Shown here: in pieces, positions 8,806 through 18,100 of the stretch
How the letters are laid out: each line of letters opens with the position of its first letter
How positions within the stretch are numbered: the stretch's first letter is position 1
Source: CAZSSM01 sp964609385
GTDB taxonomy: Bacteria > Planctomycetota > Planctomycetia > Isosphaerales > Isosphaeraceae
Reading direction: 5' to 3'
Length of the DNA: 27,431 nt
Assembly: GCA_964609385.1 (NCBI GenBank)
Contig: CAZSSM010000088.1
Span: forward strand, 1 to 27,431
Translations under genes and position numbers: made by a program
Notes under the pieces: model-generated
Told to the model about the DNA's origin: nothing
Databases searched by the model: none
What the model saw: only the letters and a program-made list of their open reading frames with translations

Positions 8806-9609
8806 ATGCGTATGCGCACCTTTCTCCCGAGCGGCCTCGCCGCGGCTGCGATCCTCCTCATCTCAGCGGCTCTCGTCTCGGCGCGGACCGTCGAGATCCA
8901 GGTGACTGTCACCAACCTTGCCGACCCGAACCGCGTCAGCTTCGCCCCGCTCCGGCTCGGCTTCCACAACGGCACGTTCGATCCGTTCGACGAGGGCGAG
9001 GTCGTCTTCAACACGGGTGACATCGCGTCGGCGCCGATCGTCTCGGTCGCCGAGGGTGGCACCGGTTCGACCTGGTTCCCGGCCTTCGAGGCCGAAGACC
9101 CGACCGCCACGCTCGGCTCGGTCGGCGACGGCCCGCTGACCCCCGGCGCGACTGAGTCGGCGACCTTCGTTGTCGACACCGAGCTCAACCAGTTCTTCAC
9201 CTTCGCGACCATGGTTGTCCCGAGCAACGACCTGTTCCTGGGCAACGATGAGCCGATCATGCTCTTCGATGACAACGGCGACCTCCTCCTGCCGTCGATC
9301 CTCCAGACCGGCGCCGCGATTTGGGACGCCGGCTCGGAACTGGCCATCGCCGAGAACGCCGCCTTCCTGGTCATCGGCGACAACGACTTGCGGGAAGACC
9401 AAGGGGGGACCGTCGAGTTCGACTTCAGCGAACTGGCTGTCTACGACGGCCTGGAGACCGCCGCTGGGTTCCTCTTCGACAGCACGCTCACCGGCAGCGA
9501 CGAGATCTATCAAATCGACTTCGAGATCATCCCGGAACCGAGCAGCTTCGTCCTGATCGGCCTCGGAGCGGGCTTCGGCCTGATCGCCTTCCGTCGTGTT
9601 CGCAAGTGA
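8806..9609 (+). CDS. Spondin-domain PEP-CTERM sorting protein
   Basis: The 267-aa product has a signal peptide (about 4-26), a spondin N-terminal-type domain, and a PEP-CTERM tail. The spondin-like features are the VTVTNL start near 33-38, FAPLRLGFHNG near 46-56 and FDPFDEGE near 58-65, then Asp- and Glu-rich beta strands. The tail has PEP at 243-245, a hydrophobic helix of about 13 residues and terminal RRVRK. PEP-CTERM proteins are cut by exosortase and delivered to the outer surface or matrix. Spondin domains in animals bind matrix components and calcium; the bacterial role is unknown. The start at 8806 follows a modest GGAA-type site. It is a single-gene unit followed by a strong nested inverted repeat. 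Confidence is high for sorting, good for the domain. Confidence 0.88.
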   Translation: MRMRTFLPSGLAAAAILLISAALVSARTVEIQVTVTNLADPNRVSFAPLRLGFHNGTFDPFDEGEVVFNTGDIASAPIVSVAEGGTGSTWFPAFEAEDPTATLGSVGDGPLTPGATESATFVVDTELNQFFTFATMVVPSNDLFLGNDEPIMLFDDNGDLLLPSILQTGAAIWDAGSELAIAENAAFLVIGDNDLREDQGGTVEFDFSELAVYDGLETAAGFLFDSTLTGSDEIYQIDFEIIPEPSSFVLIGLGAGFGLIAFRRVRK

Positions 9610-9666
9610 TCAGCCTTTTGAGAGGATCGAGGGGTCTGATCGCATGACCCCCCGAACCCGTTTGTG

Positions 9667-9749
9667 ATCCGGAGGGGTTCGTATCCGAATCCTTCATCCC
9701 TCCGTTCCCCGGTCGGTTCCAACCCCGACCGGGGAACATCCCTCCGGAT
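9667..9749. terminator. Nested double stem-loop between convergent genes
   Basis: The outer arms ATCCGGAGGG (9667-9676) and CCCTCCGGAT (9740-9749) pair perfectly. Inside, GTTCCCCGGTCGG (9704-9716) and CCGACCGGGGAAC (9725-9737) form a perfect 13-bp stem with an 8-nt loop. The structure lies between the ends of the PEP-CTERM gene (9609) and the aldo/keto reductase gene (9800), where a bidirectional terminator is expected. Confidence 0.6.
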
Positions 9750-9799
9750 GCATCGGGTTCCCTGGAAATGGTCAACATAACGATGATGGTTTGATCTTA

Positions 9800-10795
9800 T
9801 CAGACAGCGTTTCGGACCCTCGGCTGGCCCCGACGCTCTAAGGCTGCGTCGATCCGGGCGATCTGGTCGCCGCTGAATCGGACGTGCATCGCGTGGGCGG
9901 TCTCGATGATCTGACCGGGCCGCTTGGCTCCGCAGAGCGCGGTGGTGATGCCGGGCTGGTGCAGCGTCCAGGCGACAGCCAGTTGGGCGACGGTCAGTCC
10001 CGCCTCATCGGCGATCGCGCGGAGGTCGTCGAGCAAGTCGTGGTTCCGTTGCCACTCGTCTCCTTGGAACATCACATATTTCTTGCGGCCGTCACGGTCA
10101 TCGAAGTGGTGGTCGCGTGCGAGCTTGCCGGCCAGCAACCCCTTCATCAACGGCCAATAGATGGCCAAGGCGATTCCGCGCTGACGGCACCAGGGGAGGA
10201 CGTCGCGTTCGATCGTCCGGTGGATCAGGTTGTAGGGTGGTTGGACCGCACTGATCGGGCAGATGCCCGCAAATGTTTCCATCTGAGCGACAGTTAGGTT
10301 TGAGACCCCAATGGCGCGGGCCTTACCGGCCTGGAGAATCTCACGGAAGGCGCCGGCCGACTCGGCGATCGGCGTCTCGGGGTCGGGCGCGTGCAGGTAG
10401 TAGAGTTCGACCCGGTCGGTGCCGAGGCGTCGGAGGCTCTCGTCGCATTGGCGCTGGATCGTCTCGGGGCGGGCGTCGAGGACGCGTTGGCCGTCGGGAT
10501 CCCAACCCAAGCCACCCTTGGTGGCGAGGACGACCCGATCGCGGACGGGCTTGAGCACGCGGCCGACCAGGCGCTCGCTCTCGCCCGAGCCACCATAAGC
10601 GAAGGCGGTGTCAAAGAACGTGACGCCCGCCTCGAGCGCTGCCTCGATCGTCGCCAGGCTGTCCGGCTCGTTCACGTCGAGGCTGGTCATCCCCGAGATC
10701 GGCCAGCAGCCCAGGGCCACCGTCGAGACCGCGATCCCCGAAGGACCGAGCGGGCGGGTCGTCGCGTCGAGCGTCGTCGGATCAGGATCGGACAT
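9800..10795 (-). CDS. Aldo/keto reductase
   Basis: The 331-aa product is an NAD(P)H-dependent aldo/keto reductase with a TIM-barrel fold, reducing aldehydes or ketones or running the reverse reaction in the cytoplasm. The full catalytic tetrad is visible: Asp62 and Tyr67 in FDTAFAYG, Lys93 in ATKGG, and His135 in LHAPD. GVSN near 171 and a C-terminal TTALCGAKRPGQI block give the cofactor-binding end. It resembles general bacterial AKRs related to YghZ and L-glyceraldehyde 3-phosphate reductase rather than a substrate-defined type. GGGAG is 8 nt before the ATG at 10795. It lies 19 bp downstream of the large haem-protein gene, so it is probably translated from the same message. A shared role in sugar oxidation/reduction is inference. 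Confidence 0.93.
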   Translation of the reverse strand: MSDPDPTTLDATTRPLGPSGIAVSTVALGCWPISGMTSLDVNEPDSLATIEAALEAGVTFFDTAFAYGGSGESERLVGRVLKPVRDRVVLATKGGLGWDPDGQRVLDARPETIQRQCDESLRRLGTDRVELYYLHAPDPETPIAESAGAFREILQAGKARAIGVSNLTVAQMETFAGICPISAVQPPYNLIHRTIERDVLPWCRQRGIALAIYWPLMKGLLAGKLARDHHFDDRDGRKKYVMFQGDEWQRNHDLLDDLRAIADEAGLTVAQLAVAWTLHQPGITTALCGAKRPGQIIETAHAMHVRFSGDQIARIDAALERRGQPRVRNAV

Positions 10796-10814
10796 GGTCG
10801 GTGCTCCCGAAGTA

Positions 10815-13800
10815 TCAGCGTGTGTTCAACGGTTGGCTGCTGCGGAGGTAGGCGAAGAGGTCGCGGACCTGCTGGTCGCCGAGATCGTCGAGCAGGCCCG
10901 AGGGCATGACCGACTGCGGGATCGCCCGCATCTGGAGGACCTCGCGGCGGTCGAGCACCTGGTTCTGTCCGTCGGCGCCTCGGAGCACGACGACGCGATC
11001 GTCGCGGTCGACCAGGAACCCACTCGTGATCCGGCCGTCATCGAGTTCGGCCAGATAGGTTTCGAACCCCTCGCGGACCTCGGCGTCGGGATTGACGATC
11101 GCCAACAAGAGGGCGTCGCGGTCGCGTCGCTGGTAGCTCGTCAGCTCGGGACCGACGTCGCCACCGCGATCGAAAAGCCGGTGGCAGCGGGCACAGCGCT
11201 GATCGAAGAGGGCTAAGCCGTCATAAGGGTTCCCGGCCGCCTCGTCGAGGGTCCGGGCGAGTCGGGCGATCCGAGTCCGGTGCGCATCGGTCGACGCGCC
11301 GACGAGCGGGCCGAACCGGTCTTCGACCCGACGGTTCAGCGTCGAGTCGTCATGGAGCCGGATCCGCCTGGCGATGCTCAATGGGACCGACGTTTCGTCA
11401 ACCCGACCGGCGTCGAGAGCGTCCAAGAGTGTCGAGGCCCCGTCGCGTCGACCGACGATGGTCGTCAAAGTCGCTTCGAGCACGTCCTCGGTGAGTCGGT
11501 CGACCTCGACGATCAACCGCCTCGCGATCGCCGGATCGTTGTAAGGGCGGAGGGCTCCGGCGGCGGCGATCCGGATCGACTCCGGTTGGCGATCGTCGAC
11601 GACGAGCCCGAGCAAGGTCGCGACAGACCGCGGGTCGGGTGCCTCGGCGAGGGTGGCGATCAAGGCGAGGCGTCGATCTGCGTTTTGTGTCGGATCGTCA
11701 ACGATCGCCAACGCCTCGACGACCGCGTCCCCTTCGCCCTGCCGGAGCCGGAGCGCAAGCGAACCTCCTCCAGCTCGCGCGACGGCTCGGACCAACGGCT
11801 CGGGCCAGGCCGAAGGGGCTCGGCCCGACCAGGCCTCCTCCAAGCCGGCCATCAGGATCGATCGACTGGCCTCGTCAGGCGCGTCATCCAGAAGCCGCGC
11901 ACAGATGAGGAGATCCGGGCGACGTCCCGCGCGGCCGAACCGACGTATCAACCTCGACAGAATGTGTTCGGACACGAGGGGACGTGACCAGAGCGGTTCG
12001 TCGTCAAAGAGGGCGAGGACTGCATCGGGGTCCGACCTGACCTGGGTTTCGAGGGCCCACCAGAGCAGGAGTGGAATGTGCGGGTCGTCGCGGTCCTCGT
12101 CACGGGTCAGCAAGGCGCGGACGATCGGCAACGCCTGGTCGGTCGGCAACCGACGCGCGGAGCAGGCCAGTTGGCTCCGGACCTCGACGTTGGGCTCAAA
12201 GGCCGCCCGGACCGCCAACGCGTCGGCCAACAGCGTGTCGACCCTGCCATCGTCGCATGCCAATCGCGCTGACCAGAGTCGGACGTGCGGGTCGGGATGG
12301 TCCAACAGCGAGAGGACGGTCGGCTCATCCAGGCCGCCGCAGAGATGGAGCGCCCAGAGCCGTTCCAGGGCATGTGTTGGGGCGGGTCGCCGCTGAAGCG
12401 TAGCCAGCAGCGTTGGGATCAGGTCCGGATCGCGACGGTCACCGAGCACCCGGATCGACTCGTGTCGGATCCAACGATTCGGATGGTCAAGTATCTTCAG
12501 AAGTCGGTCGCTGCTAAGATTTCTCAGGTTAAAGGGTTTGTCGATCCTGGGTTTCGGTTCGGCGGATCGGATCCGATAGACCCGTCCGTTGGTCCGATCG
12601 ATCCGACCGGCGTAGTGGCTGCTGTGGTCGATCCGTTGCTCGTAGAAGTCGGCCAGATAGATCGCTCCGTCGGGGCCGAGTTTGATGTCGACGGGACGGA
12701 ACCAGGGGTCGTCGGTCGTCAACGGTCGGTCGACGTCGGACGTCTCGAACGTGGAGCCATCGGGTGTGACTCTGCTCCGAACGACCTGCCCTTGGAGCGG
12801 CTCGATGCCGAAGAGTTGGTTGCGATAGGGTTCGGGAAAGGCGTTCGACTCGTAAAGGATGACGTTGTGGGTGAAACGCGGAACATCGTGATGAGTCATC
12901 CAGGGGAAATAGCCGAACGCATAAGGGTTGGAGAGACTTCCGTGCTTGCTGAACCCCTTCTGGTAGTATCCGCCCTGGACGTAGTGGAAGCCTCGGGTGT
13001 TGCCGCCGTTGTGTCCGGAGTAGGTCCGGCCGCGCGCATCGATCTCGACGCCGAAGGTGTTGCCGCCGCCCTCGGCGAAGATCTCATAACGTTGGGACTC
13101 AGGATGATAGCGCCAGATCAGTTGGCCGAGCGAATCGACGGCTTCGGTTTCGGGCTGGTCGGGCCGTCGGACGCGTCCGCTGACGGTGCTGCCTTGGGCG
13201 GCGTAGAGCCAGCCATCGGGGCCGAACCGGAGACTGTTGCAGATCGAGTGGGTGTCCTCCAGGCCGAACCCCTGGAGGTGGACCACGGGGTCGCCGTCGG
13301 GCACGTCGTCGCCGTCGAGGTCGGGGTAGAACAGCAGATAGGGCGGGTTGAGGACCCAGACGCCTCCGCGGCCGACGGCGACGGAGGTGGCCAGGTTGAG
13401 CCCGTCGACGAAGACGGTGTGGCGATCGTAGGTGCCATCACCGTCGGTATCCTCGTGGATCGAGATCCGGTCGCGGCCCGGTGCGCCATGAGGCGGCGGC
13501 TCGGGGACCGCATCGTAGACGGTCCGCAGATACTTGTCGCGGCTGACCGAGTTCAGACCGGCCGGCTCGGGGTATTGGCGGTACTCGACCAGCCAGAGCC
13601 GGCCCCGCGCGTCGAAGCTGATGTGCAACGGTTGGGCGATGATTGGCTCGGCCAAGACCAGGTCGACGTTGAGGTCGTCGGGGGTCCGGAACCGGGCTAA
13701 AGCCTGCTCGGGTGGGAGCGGGTCGCGATCGCCCTGTCGACGTCTGAGGAACATGTCGAGATCGTCGATTGTCTCGACGCGATCGAACCGCGCGCTCGGT

Positions 13801-14438
13801 TCGCCGATCGGACCGTCGGCCCAGCGCGGATCGTCGCCGAGACGCGACTGCCAGTCACCCTCCATCCGGATGGCGCGTCCGGCCTCAGCATCATAGAGGA
13901 CCGGGGCGGCGACGGCGAAGTTGTTGCGGCCGTCGTTGTAGTAGACCCGGACGGCGATGGTGTTAGGGCGGTCAGCGCGGACGAGCCCGTCGGGCAGGCG
14001 GTGCCGACCGCCCTCGCCGAGTCCGCTCCGATAGCGTGGGGGAAACGTCCCCGAGGCGCCGACCTGGACCCCGTTGACGAAGACCCCTCGCGCGTCGTCG
14101 ACCGGCTCGACGAACAGATGGAGCGGACGATCGGTCCAGGCGGCCGGCACGACCACCTCGGCCCGATACCAGGCGTAGCCGGCCTGATCGGGATCGACGC
14201 CCGTGCCCTCGATCGACGGCGGGGCCGACTTCCACGACTCCGGGATCGGAACCAGCGACCAGGGTTCCGATGCTTCGGCGGGCGTCGCCCTGCATCGATC
14301 GAATCCGACCGGCTCGGAAGCAGTGATCGCTCCCAACCAGAGGGCGATCCGGATCACGGTCCCGATCGTGACGACGAGGCCGCTTGGCGATCGCGTCGGG
14401 GAGTTTGAACGGTCTGAACGTCGTACATGAGTGGGCAT
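10815..14438 (-). CDS. PVC-type haem-binding dehydrogenase with N-terminal jelly-roll-like domain
   Basis: The 1207-aa product is an exported multidomain protein. After a basic leader and hydrophobic segment (about 20-42) comes a beta-sandwich resembling the sugar-binding jelly-roll of GH2 and sialate O-acetylesterase proteins (about 65-185; AWYRAEVVVP near 89-98, VFVNGVQVG near 119-127, IAVRVYYNDG near 161-170). The Pirellula/Verrucomicrobium dehydrogenase propeller follows (about 254-690; GRLWLVEYRQYP near 279-290). HEAT-like repeats come next, then a cytochrome c domain with CARCH at 1082-1086 and a candidate Met ligand in SVMPSG (1178). It probably oxidises a carbohydrate-type substrate at the cell surface. 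GGAGG 9 nt upstream fixes ATG 14438; the frame's extension to 14627 is AT-rich and lacks support. The aldo/keto reductase follows by 19 bp. Confidence 0.9.
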   Translation of the reverse strand: MPTHVRRSDRSNSPTRSPSGLVVTIGTVIRIALWLGAITASEPVGFDRCRATPAEASEPWSLVPIPESWKSAPPSIEGTGVDPDQAGYAWYRAEVVVPAAWTDRPLHLFVEPVDDARGVFVNGVQVGASGTFPPRYRSGLGEGGRHRLPDGLVRADRPNTIAVRVYYNDGRNNFAVAAPVLYDAEAGRAIRMEGDWQSRLGDDPRWADGPIGEPSARFDRVETIDDLDMFLRRRQGDRDPLPPEQALARFRTPDDLNVDLVLAEPIIAQPLHISFDARGRLWLVEYRQYPEPAGLNSVSRDKYLRTVYDAVPEPPPHGAPGRDRISIHEDTDGDGTYDRHTVFVDGLNLATSVAVGRGGVWVLNPPYLLFYPDLDGDDVPDGDPVVHLQGFGLEDTHSICNSLRFGPDGWLYAAQGSTVSGRVRRPDQPETEAVDSLGQLIWRYHPESQRYEIFAEGGGNTFGVEIDARGRTYSGHNGGNTRGFHYVQGGYYQKGFSKHGSLSNPYAFGYFPWMTHHDVPRFTHNVILYESNAFPEPYRNQLFGIEPLQGQVVRSRVTPDGSTFETSDVDRPLTTDDPWFRPVDIKLGPDGAIYLADFYEQRIDHSSHYAGRIDRTNGRVYRIRSAEPKPRIDKPFNLRNLSSDRLLKILDHPNRWIRHESIRVLGDRRDPDLIPTLLATLQRRPAPTHALERLWALHLCGGLDEPTVLSLLDHPDPHVRLWSARLACDDGRVDTLLADALAVRAAFEPNVEVRSQLACSARRLPTDQALPIVRALLTRDEDRDDPHIPLLLWWALETQVRSDPDAVLALFDDEPLWSRPLVSEHILSRLIRRFGRAGRRPDLLICARLLDDAPDEASRSILMAGLEEAWSGRAPSAWPEPLVRAVARAGGGSLALRLRQGEGDAVVEALAIVDDPTQNADRRLALIATLAEAPDPRSVATLLGLVVDDRQPESIRIAAAGALRPYNDPAIARRLIVEVDRLTEDVLEATLTTIVGRRDGASTLLDALDAGRVDETSVPLSIARRIRLHDDSTLNRRVEDRFGPLVGASTDAHRTRIARLARTLDEAAGNPYDGLALFDQRCARCHRLFDRGGDVGPELTSYQRRDRDALLLAIVNPDAEVREGFETYLAELDDGRITSGFLVDRDDRVVVLRGADGQNQVLDRREVLQMRAIPQSVMPSGLLDDLGDQQVRDLFAYLRSSQPLNTR

Positions 14439-14447
14439 GAGTCGGGT

Positions 14448-14452
14448 CCTCC
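14448..14452 (-). promoter_or_regulatory. Shine-Dalgarno GGAGG of the 1207-aa haem protein
   Basis: GGAGG lies 9 nt before ATG 14438 on the minus strand. It rejects the longer frame opening at 14627. The context CTGGAGGAC is shared with the ceramidase-like gene start. Confidence 0.65.
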
Positions 14453-14534
14453 AGGGCTCGCGTCCTTCCAATGTACGGCCGATCGGCCGTGACGCAATGC
14501 GTGAGACCCGCGTGGCCCACCTGCAGTGATGGGC

Positions 14535-14615
14535 AAGGCGTAATTTCTGTGTTGTGTTTTTATTCGATAAAATATTACAAGAATTTTGTAAAGAAAATTC
14601 TTTCTTCGATGAAAT
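14535..14615. promoter_or_regulatory. AT-rich patch with 9-bp hairpin upstream of the haem protein
   Basis: This patch is sharply AT-rich against GC-rich surroundings. It contains AAGAATTTT (14579-14587) and AAAATTCTT (14594-14602), a perfect 9-bp stem with a 6-nt loop. It lies about 100-175 bp upstream of the minus-strand start at 14438, so a promoter or operator role is plausible. No clean -35/-10 pair was fixed. Confidence 0.4.
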
Positions 14616-14674
14616 TGACGATGCCAAATGGGTAGGCTCGTGACCGCGGACGTCTTCCTGAGCCCCCCGGGGTC

Positions 14675-15030
14675 GTGATCGCTCCCGATGGCCTATGGCG
14701 ATGGATTCGGATTCGAGGGCCGGCTACGGACGTCGCGGTCATCTCGAGTCGAGAGTGCCGCGGGCTCGAGGTCCACCGACCATACTGGGCCGAGCATGTT
14801 CCGCAGACGCTCCGGGCGAGACGGGCTTGGCCCGCGTCACGATCAAGGCGCTTTGGCCCAGGAAATTCGAGGATCCGATCTTTCTCTACACCGATCATCC
14901 CGATCACGAGATAGTCGAACTGCGGATCATCGGGGAGGTGATGGAACCGGACGCGCCTGGAGTGCCGGAGAAGGCTCCTCAACGAGTCGGACCTGTGTCA
15001 AGTCCAGGTGTTCGCTTGATTGATATGTGA
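14675..15030 (+). pseudogene. Decayed DUF1573-like remnant
   Basis: One frame (from about 14812) reads DAPGETGLARVTIKA, then IFLYTDHPDHEIVELRIIGEV, and stops at 15028-15030. This resembles the second half of DUF1573 domains (PGE-G, then a beta strand, then T-D-P and a final V-L-x-G-x-V strand). The preceding half seems to lie in another frame (DVAVISSRECRGLEVHRPYW, about 14730-14790), at the spacing where DUF1573 has its Cys-containing loop. That implies a one-base loss near 14800-14815. No ribosome site or start is evident, and the upstream part is missing. DUF1573 proteins are typically exported and of unknown function. The match is by eye only. Confidence 0.4.
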
Positions 15031-15046
15031 TTCAAAAAGGTATAAT
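15016..15046 (+). promoter_or_regulatory. Possible sigma-70-type promoter with no downstream gene
   Basis: TATAAT at 15041-15046 is a perfect -10 hexamer. Possible -35 partners are TTGATT at 15016 (19-bp spacer) or TTGATA at 15020 (15-bp spacer); neither spacing is ideal. Transcription would run into hairpins and then antisense to the M28 peptidase gene. Confidence 0.3.
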
Positions 15047-15062
15047 ATAGCTATGGGCGGTT

Positions 15063-15110
15063 ATCACCAATCTCGGTGATGTCCGGACCAGAGATCGACC
15101 CTGGTCCGGA
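15063..15110. terminator. Tandem hairpins beyond the M28 peptidase gene
   Basis: TCCGGACCAG (15082-15091) and CTGGTCCGGA (15101-15110) form a perfect 10-bp stem with a 9-nt loop. ATCACC/GGTGAT at 15063-15080 forms a second 6-bp stem next to it. On the minus strand they follow the peptidase stop by about 40 bp, and a CCTTTTT tract follows further on. A terminator is likely; a small RNA is the alternative. Confidence 0.45.
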
Positions 15111-15149
15111 TGGAGATATGTCTTGACCGCTGAAGTCTCACCCTTCGGC

Positions 15150-18100
15150 TCAGTCGCGCGAGCCGGGGGTGATCTCGAGGGTCAAGCGCTCGCCGTCGCG
15201 GAGGACGGTGATCTGGATCGTCTGGCCGACCTTGAGGGCCTCGATGGCATAGGTATAGTCGTAGATGTTCTCGATCTTACGGCCGGCCAGTTCGACGATG
15301 ACGTCGCCGCCCTGGAGGCCGGCCTGGTCGGCGGGTCCGCCCTTGGACGCGCCCGAGATCTTGACGCCGGCGATATCGCTGGCGTAGTCGGGGATCGTGC
15401 CCAGGTAGGCGCGAAGGTTGGCGCGACGGCCGGTCTCCTGACGCTCCTGGACGACGTAGTCGGGCGCCTCGTCGCCTAGGGCCAGCGAGCGGAGGATCAG
15501 GCCCATCAGCCTCGACGTCTTGAGCATGCCGTCGTAGTTGAGCAGATCGGGCGTGTCGCGCGGCGTGTGGTAGTCGCTGTGCGATCCGGTGAAGGCCGAC
15601 AGGATCGGCACGCCGCGGAGGTAGAAGACGCTGGCGTCGGTCGGGATGTAGCTGTCCTCCGAGAGGGTGATCGGCAGGCCGATCGGCACATTGCGCCGCT
15701 CGACCTCACCGCGCCAGATCGAGGAGGAGCCGACCCCTTGCAGGATCAGGGCGTCGTCGAGCCGGCCGACCATGTCCAGATTCAGGCAGGCGGCGATGGT
15801 CCCCCGGATCGAGGTCGAGGCCGGCGCCAGGTTGGCGTGCGGGTCGCGGGCCTTCTGCGACGAGTCGCCGTGAGATCCGTGAGCTTTATTGATCTGCTCA
15901 TCGATCTGATCGACATAATAGGTCGAGCCGAGCAGGCCGAGTTCCTCGCCGGACCAGGCGGCGAAGAGGACGTCGCGGGACTGCGGGAACCGCCCGTTGG
16001 CCTTGAGGTCGGCCAGGTACTGGGCGATCTCCAGGACGGCGGCGACGCCCGAGGCGTTGTCGTCGGCGCCGAAGTGGATCGCGTCGCGCTCGTCGTCGCG
16101 GGCCAGCGAGGAACTGTTCGTCCCCTGTCCGAGGTGGTCGACGTGCGCCCCGATGAGGACGGCCGAGCCGTCCGAGTCCTCGGCGGGCAGCCGGGCCAGG
16201 ACGTTGCGCCCGGTCCGCTCGACCTGGGTGATGTCGATTCGGGCCTCGAGTTGGACCGCTTCGAGGGTCAAGCCCATGGCCGGCTCGCCGTCGTCGAGCG
16301 CGTCCTGGAGCGTGGCCAGCGCGGTGTCGGGGTCGCTGGCCTTCAGCCAGGCCTCGGCGACCTCGTTGGTGACGCTCAGAACCGGCAGGCTCGAGCCGGA
16401 GAGCGAGCCGTCGAAGCCGAGCGGGATCAGCTCGTCGTTGACCTCGGTGTTCGGCCCACTGACGACGATCAGGCCCCGCGCCCCGCGGTCGCGGGCGACC
16501 ATGGTCTTGTAGCGCAGGCTGGAGTGCCGGGCCAAGTGTTGCCGACGCGCTGGGTCGATCCGCTCGGGCATGTAGCGGAAGACCAGGACCCACTTGTCAG
16601 CCACGTCCAGATGCACGTACGAGTCATACTCGTCCTGGCCGTCGGCGGCCGGTGCGTTGATCCCGTAGCCGGCGAAGACGATCGGGGCGGGGGCGAACTC
16701 GCCGGTGGCCGAGAAGGCGACGGGCCGGTAGTCGCGGTCGACCTCGTAGGTCCGATCGCCCCAGGCCAGTCGGTTCCGGGTGCCGAGTTCGAGTCCGGCG
16801 GTGAAGGGGAACTCCTGGAAGTAGGAGCCGTTGGTCCCAGCCGGCTCCAGACCGAGTTGCTCGAAGACCCCGGCGACGTAGGCGGTGGCCAACCGTTCGC
16901 CCGGAGTCCCGGTCAGGCGACCGGCCAGCTCCTCGCGGCAGAGGTACTCGACATGGCGCTGGAGGTCGTCGATGCTGAAGTTCGGGTCGGACGCTTCAAC
17001 GTTCTCGAGGGCGGCGACGCGGGCACCATCGAGGGAGACGATCTCCACGTCGGCTTCGACGGTCACGCCGTCGATCTTCGCCAGGACGACGTCGGCCGGG
17101 TCGTCGAGGTTTTCCTCGGAGGAGATGGCCGCAATGACGGCCTGATCACGGGCCTGCTCGATCCGTTCGAGGGCGGCCTCGTGGTCCCAGGCGGCGGTAA
17201 AGAGCTGCGAGTTGCCCGAGCCGGTCCGGTTCGAGGTCCAGACGAGGCGGTCGCCTTTGGGCGAGAAGACGGGCAGGCCGTCGAACCCCTTGGTGTAGGT
17301 GACCCGGATCGGCTCGCCGCGCCCTTGGACGTCGACCAGATAGAGTTCGAAGTTGGCGAACCCGTGACGGTTGGTTGTGAAAATCAGATATTCATTCGAC
17401 GGGTGATAGAACGGGGCCCAAGACATGACGCCGAGGTCGGTGAGGCGTCGCTGGTCGGTGCCGTCAGTCTCCATCGTATAGATTTCGGCGGTCGCGCCGT
17501 CCTCGGAGAACCGGCGCCAGCAGATCCGTCGGCCGTTGGGTGAGAAGAAGGGTCCGCCGTCGTAGCCCGGCGCGGAGGTGAGCTGACGGACGTTCGAGCC
17601 GTCGGCGTCCATGATGTAGATGTCCATCATGTAGGCCGGGTCGAAGGCGAACTTGGCCCGCTGGTCGTCGGTCATCGGCTCGGAGTAGGCGCGCCGGTTG
17701 GAGGCGAAGACGATCTTCGAGCCGTCGGGCGAGTAGGCCCCCTCGGCGTCGTAACCGCGCGTCTGGGTCAGGTTCGTGTACGATTCCGAATCGCGATCAT
17801 AGACGTACAAGTCATAGAACTCGTCATAATCCCAGGAGTAGCGACGTTCCTCGCCCTTGGCGCGGAGCTGGAGTTCCTCCTCCTGTTCGGCGAGGGCGTC
17901 GGGGTCGTCCTGGGTGGAGGCGAAGAGGACGCGTCGCGAATCGGGGTGGACCCAGGCGCAGGTGGTCTTGCCGATGCCCGGCGAGATCCGCTCAACGTCG
18001 CCGAACTCGAGGTCCATCAAATAGATCTGGAAGAACGGGTTGCCCGGCTCACGCTCGCTCTGGAAGACCAGGAGCGAGCCGTCCCGATGGAAGTAGCCCT

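Noticed and set aside
9661..9700. tRNA-like GGTTCGTATCC segment
   Set aside because: No acceptor, D or anticodon arms can be built around it. It belongs to the nested terminator-like structure.
12285..13700. 471-aa open frame antisense to the 1207-aa haem protein
   Set aside because: It is a shadow frame; the opposite strand encodes a recognisable propeller. It has no ribosome site and no family motif.
15567..17543. 658-aa open frame antisense to the M28 peptidase gene
   Set aside because: It is the complementary shadow of a GC-rich gene: Gly/Val/Asp/Arg-rich with no domain motifs, while the minus strand carries a complete zinc site and PDZ domain.
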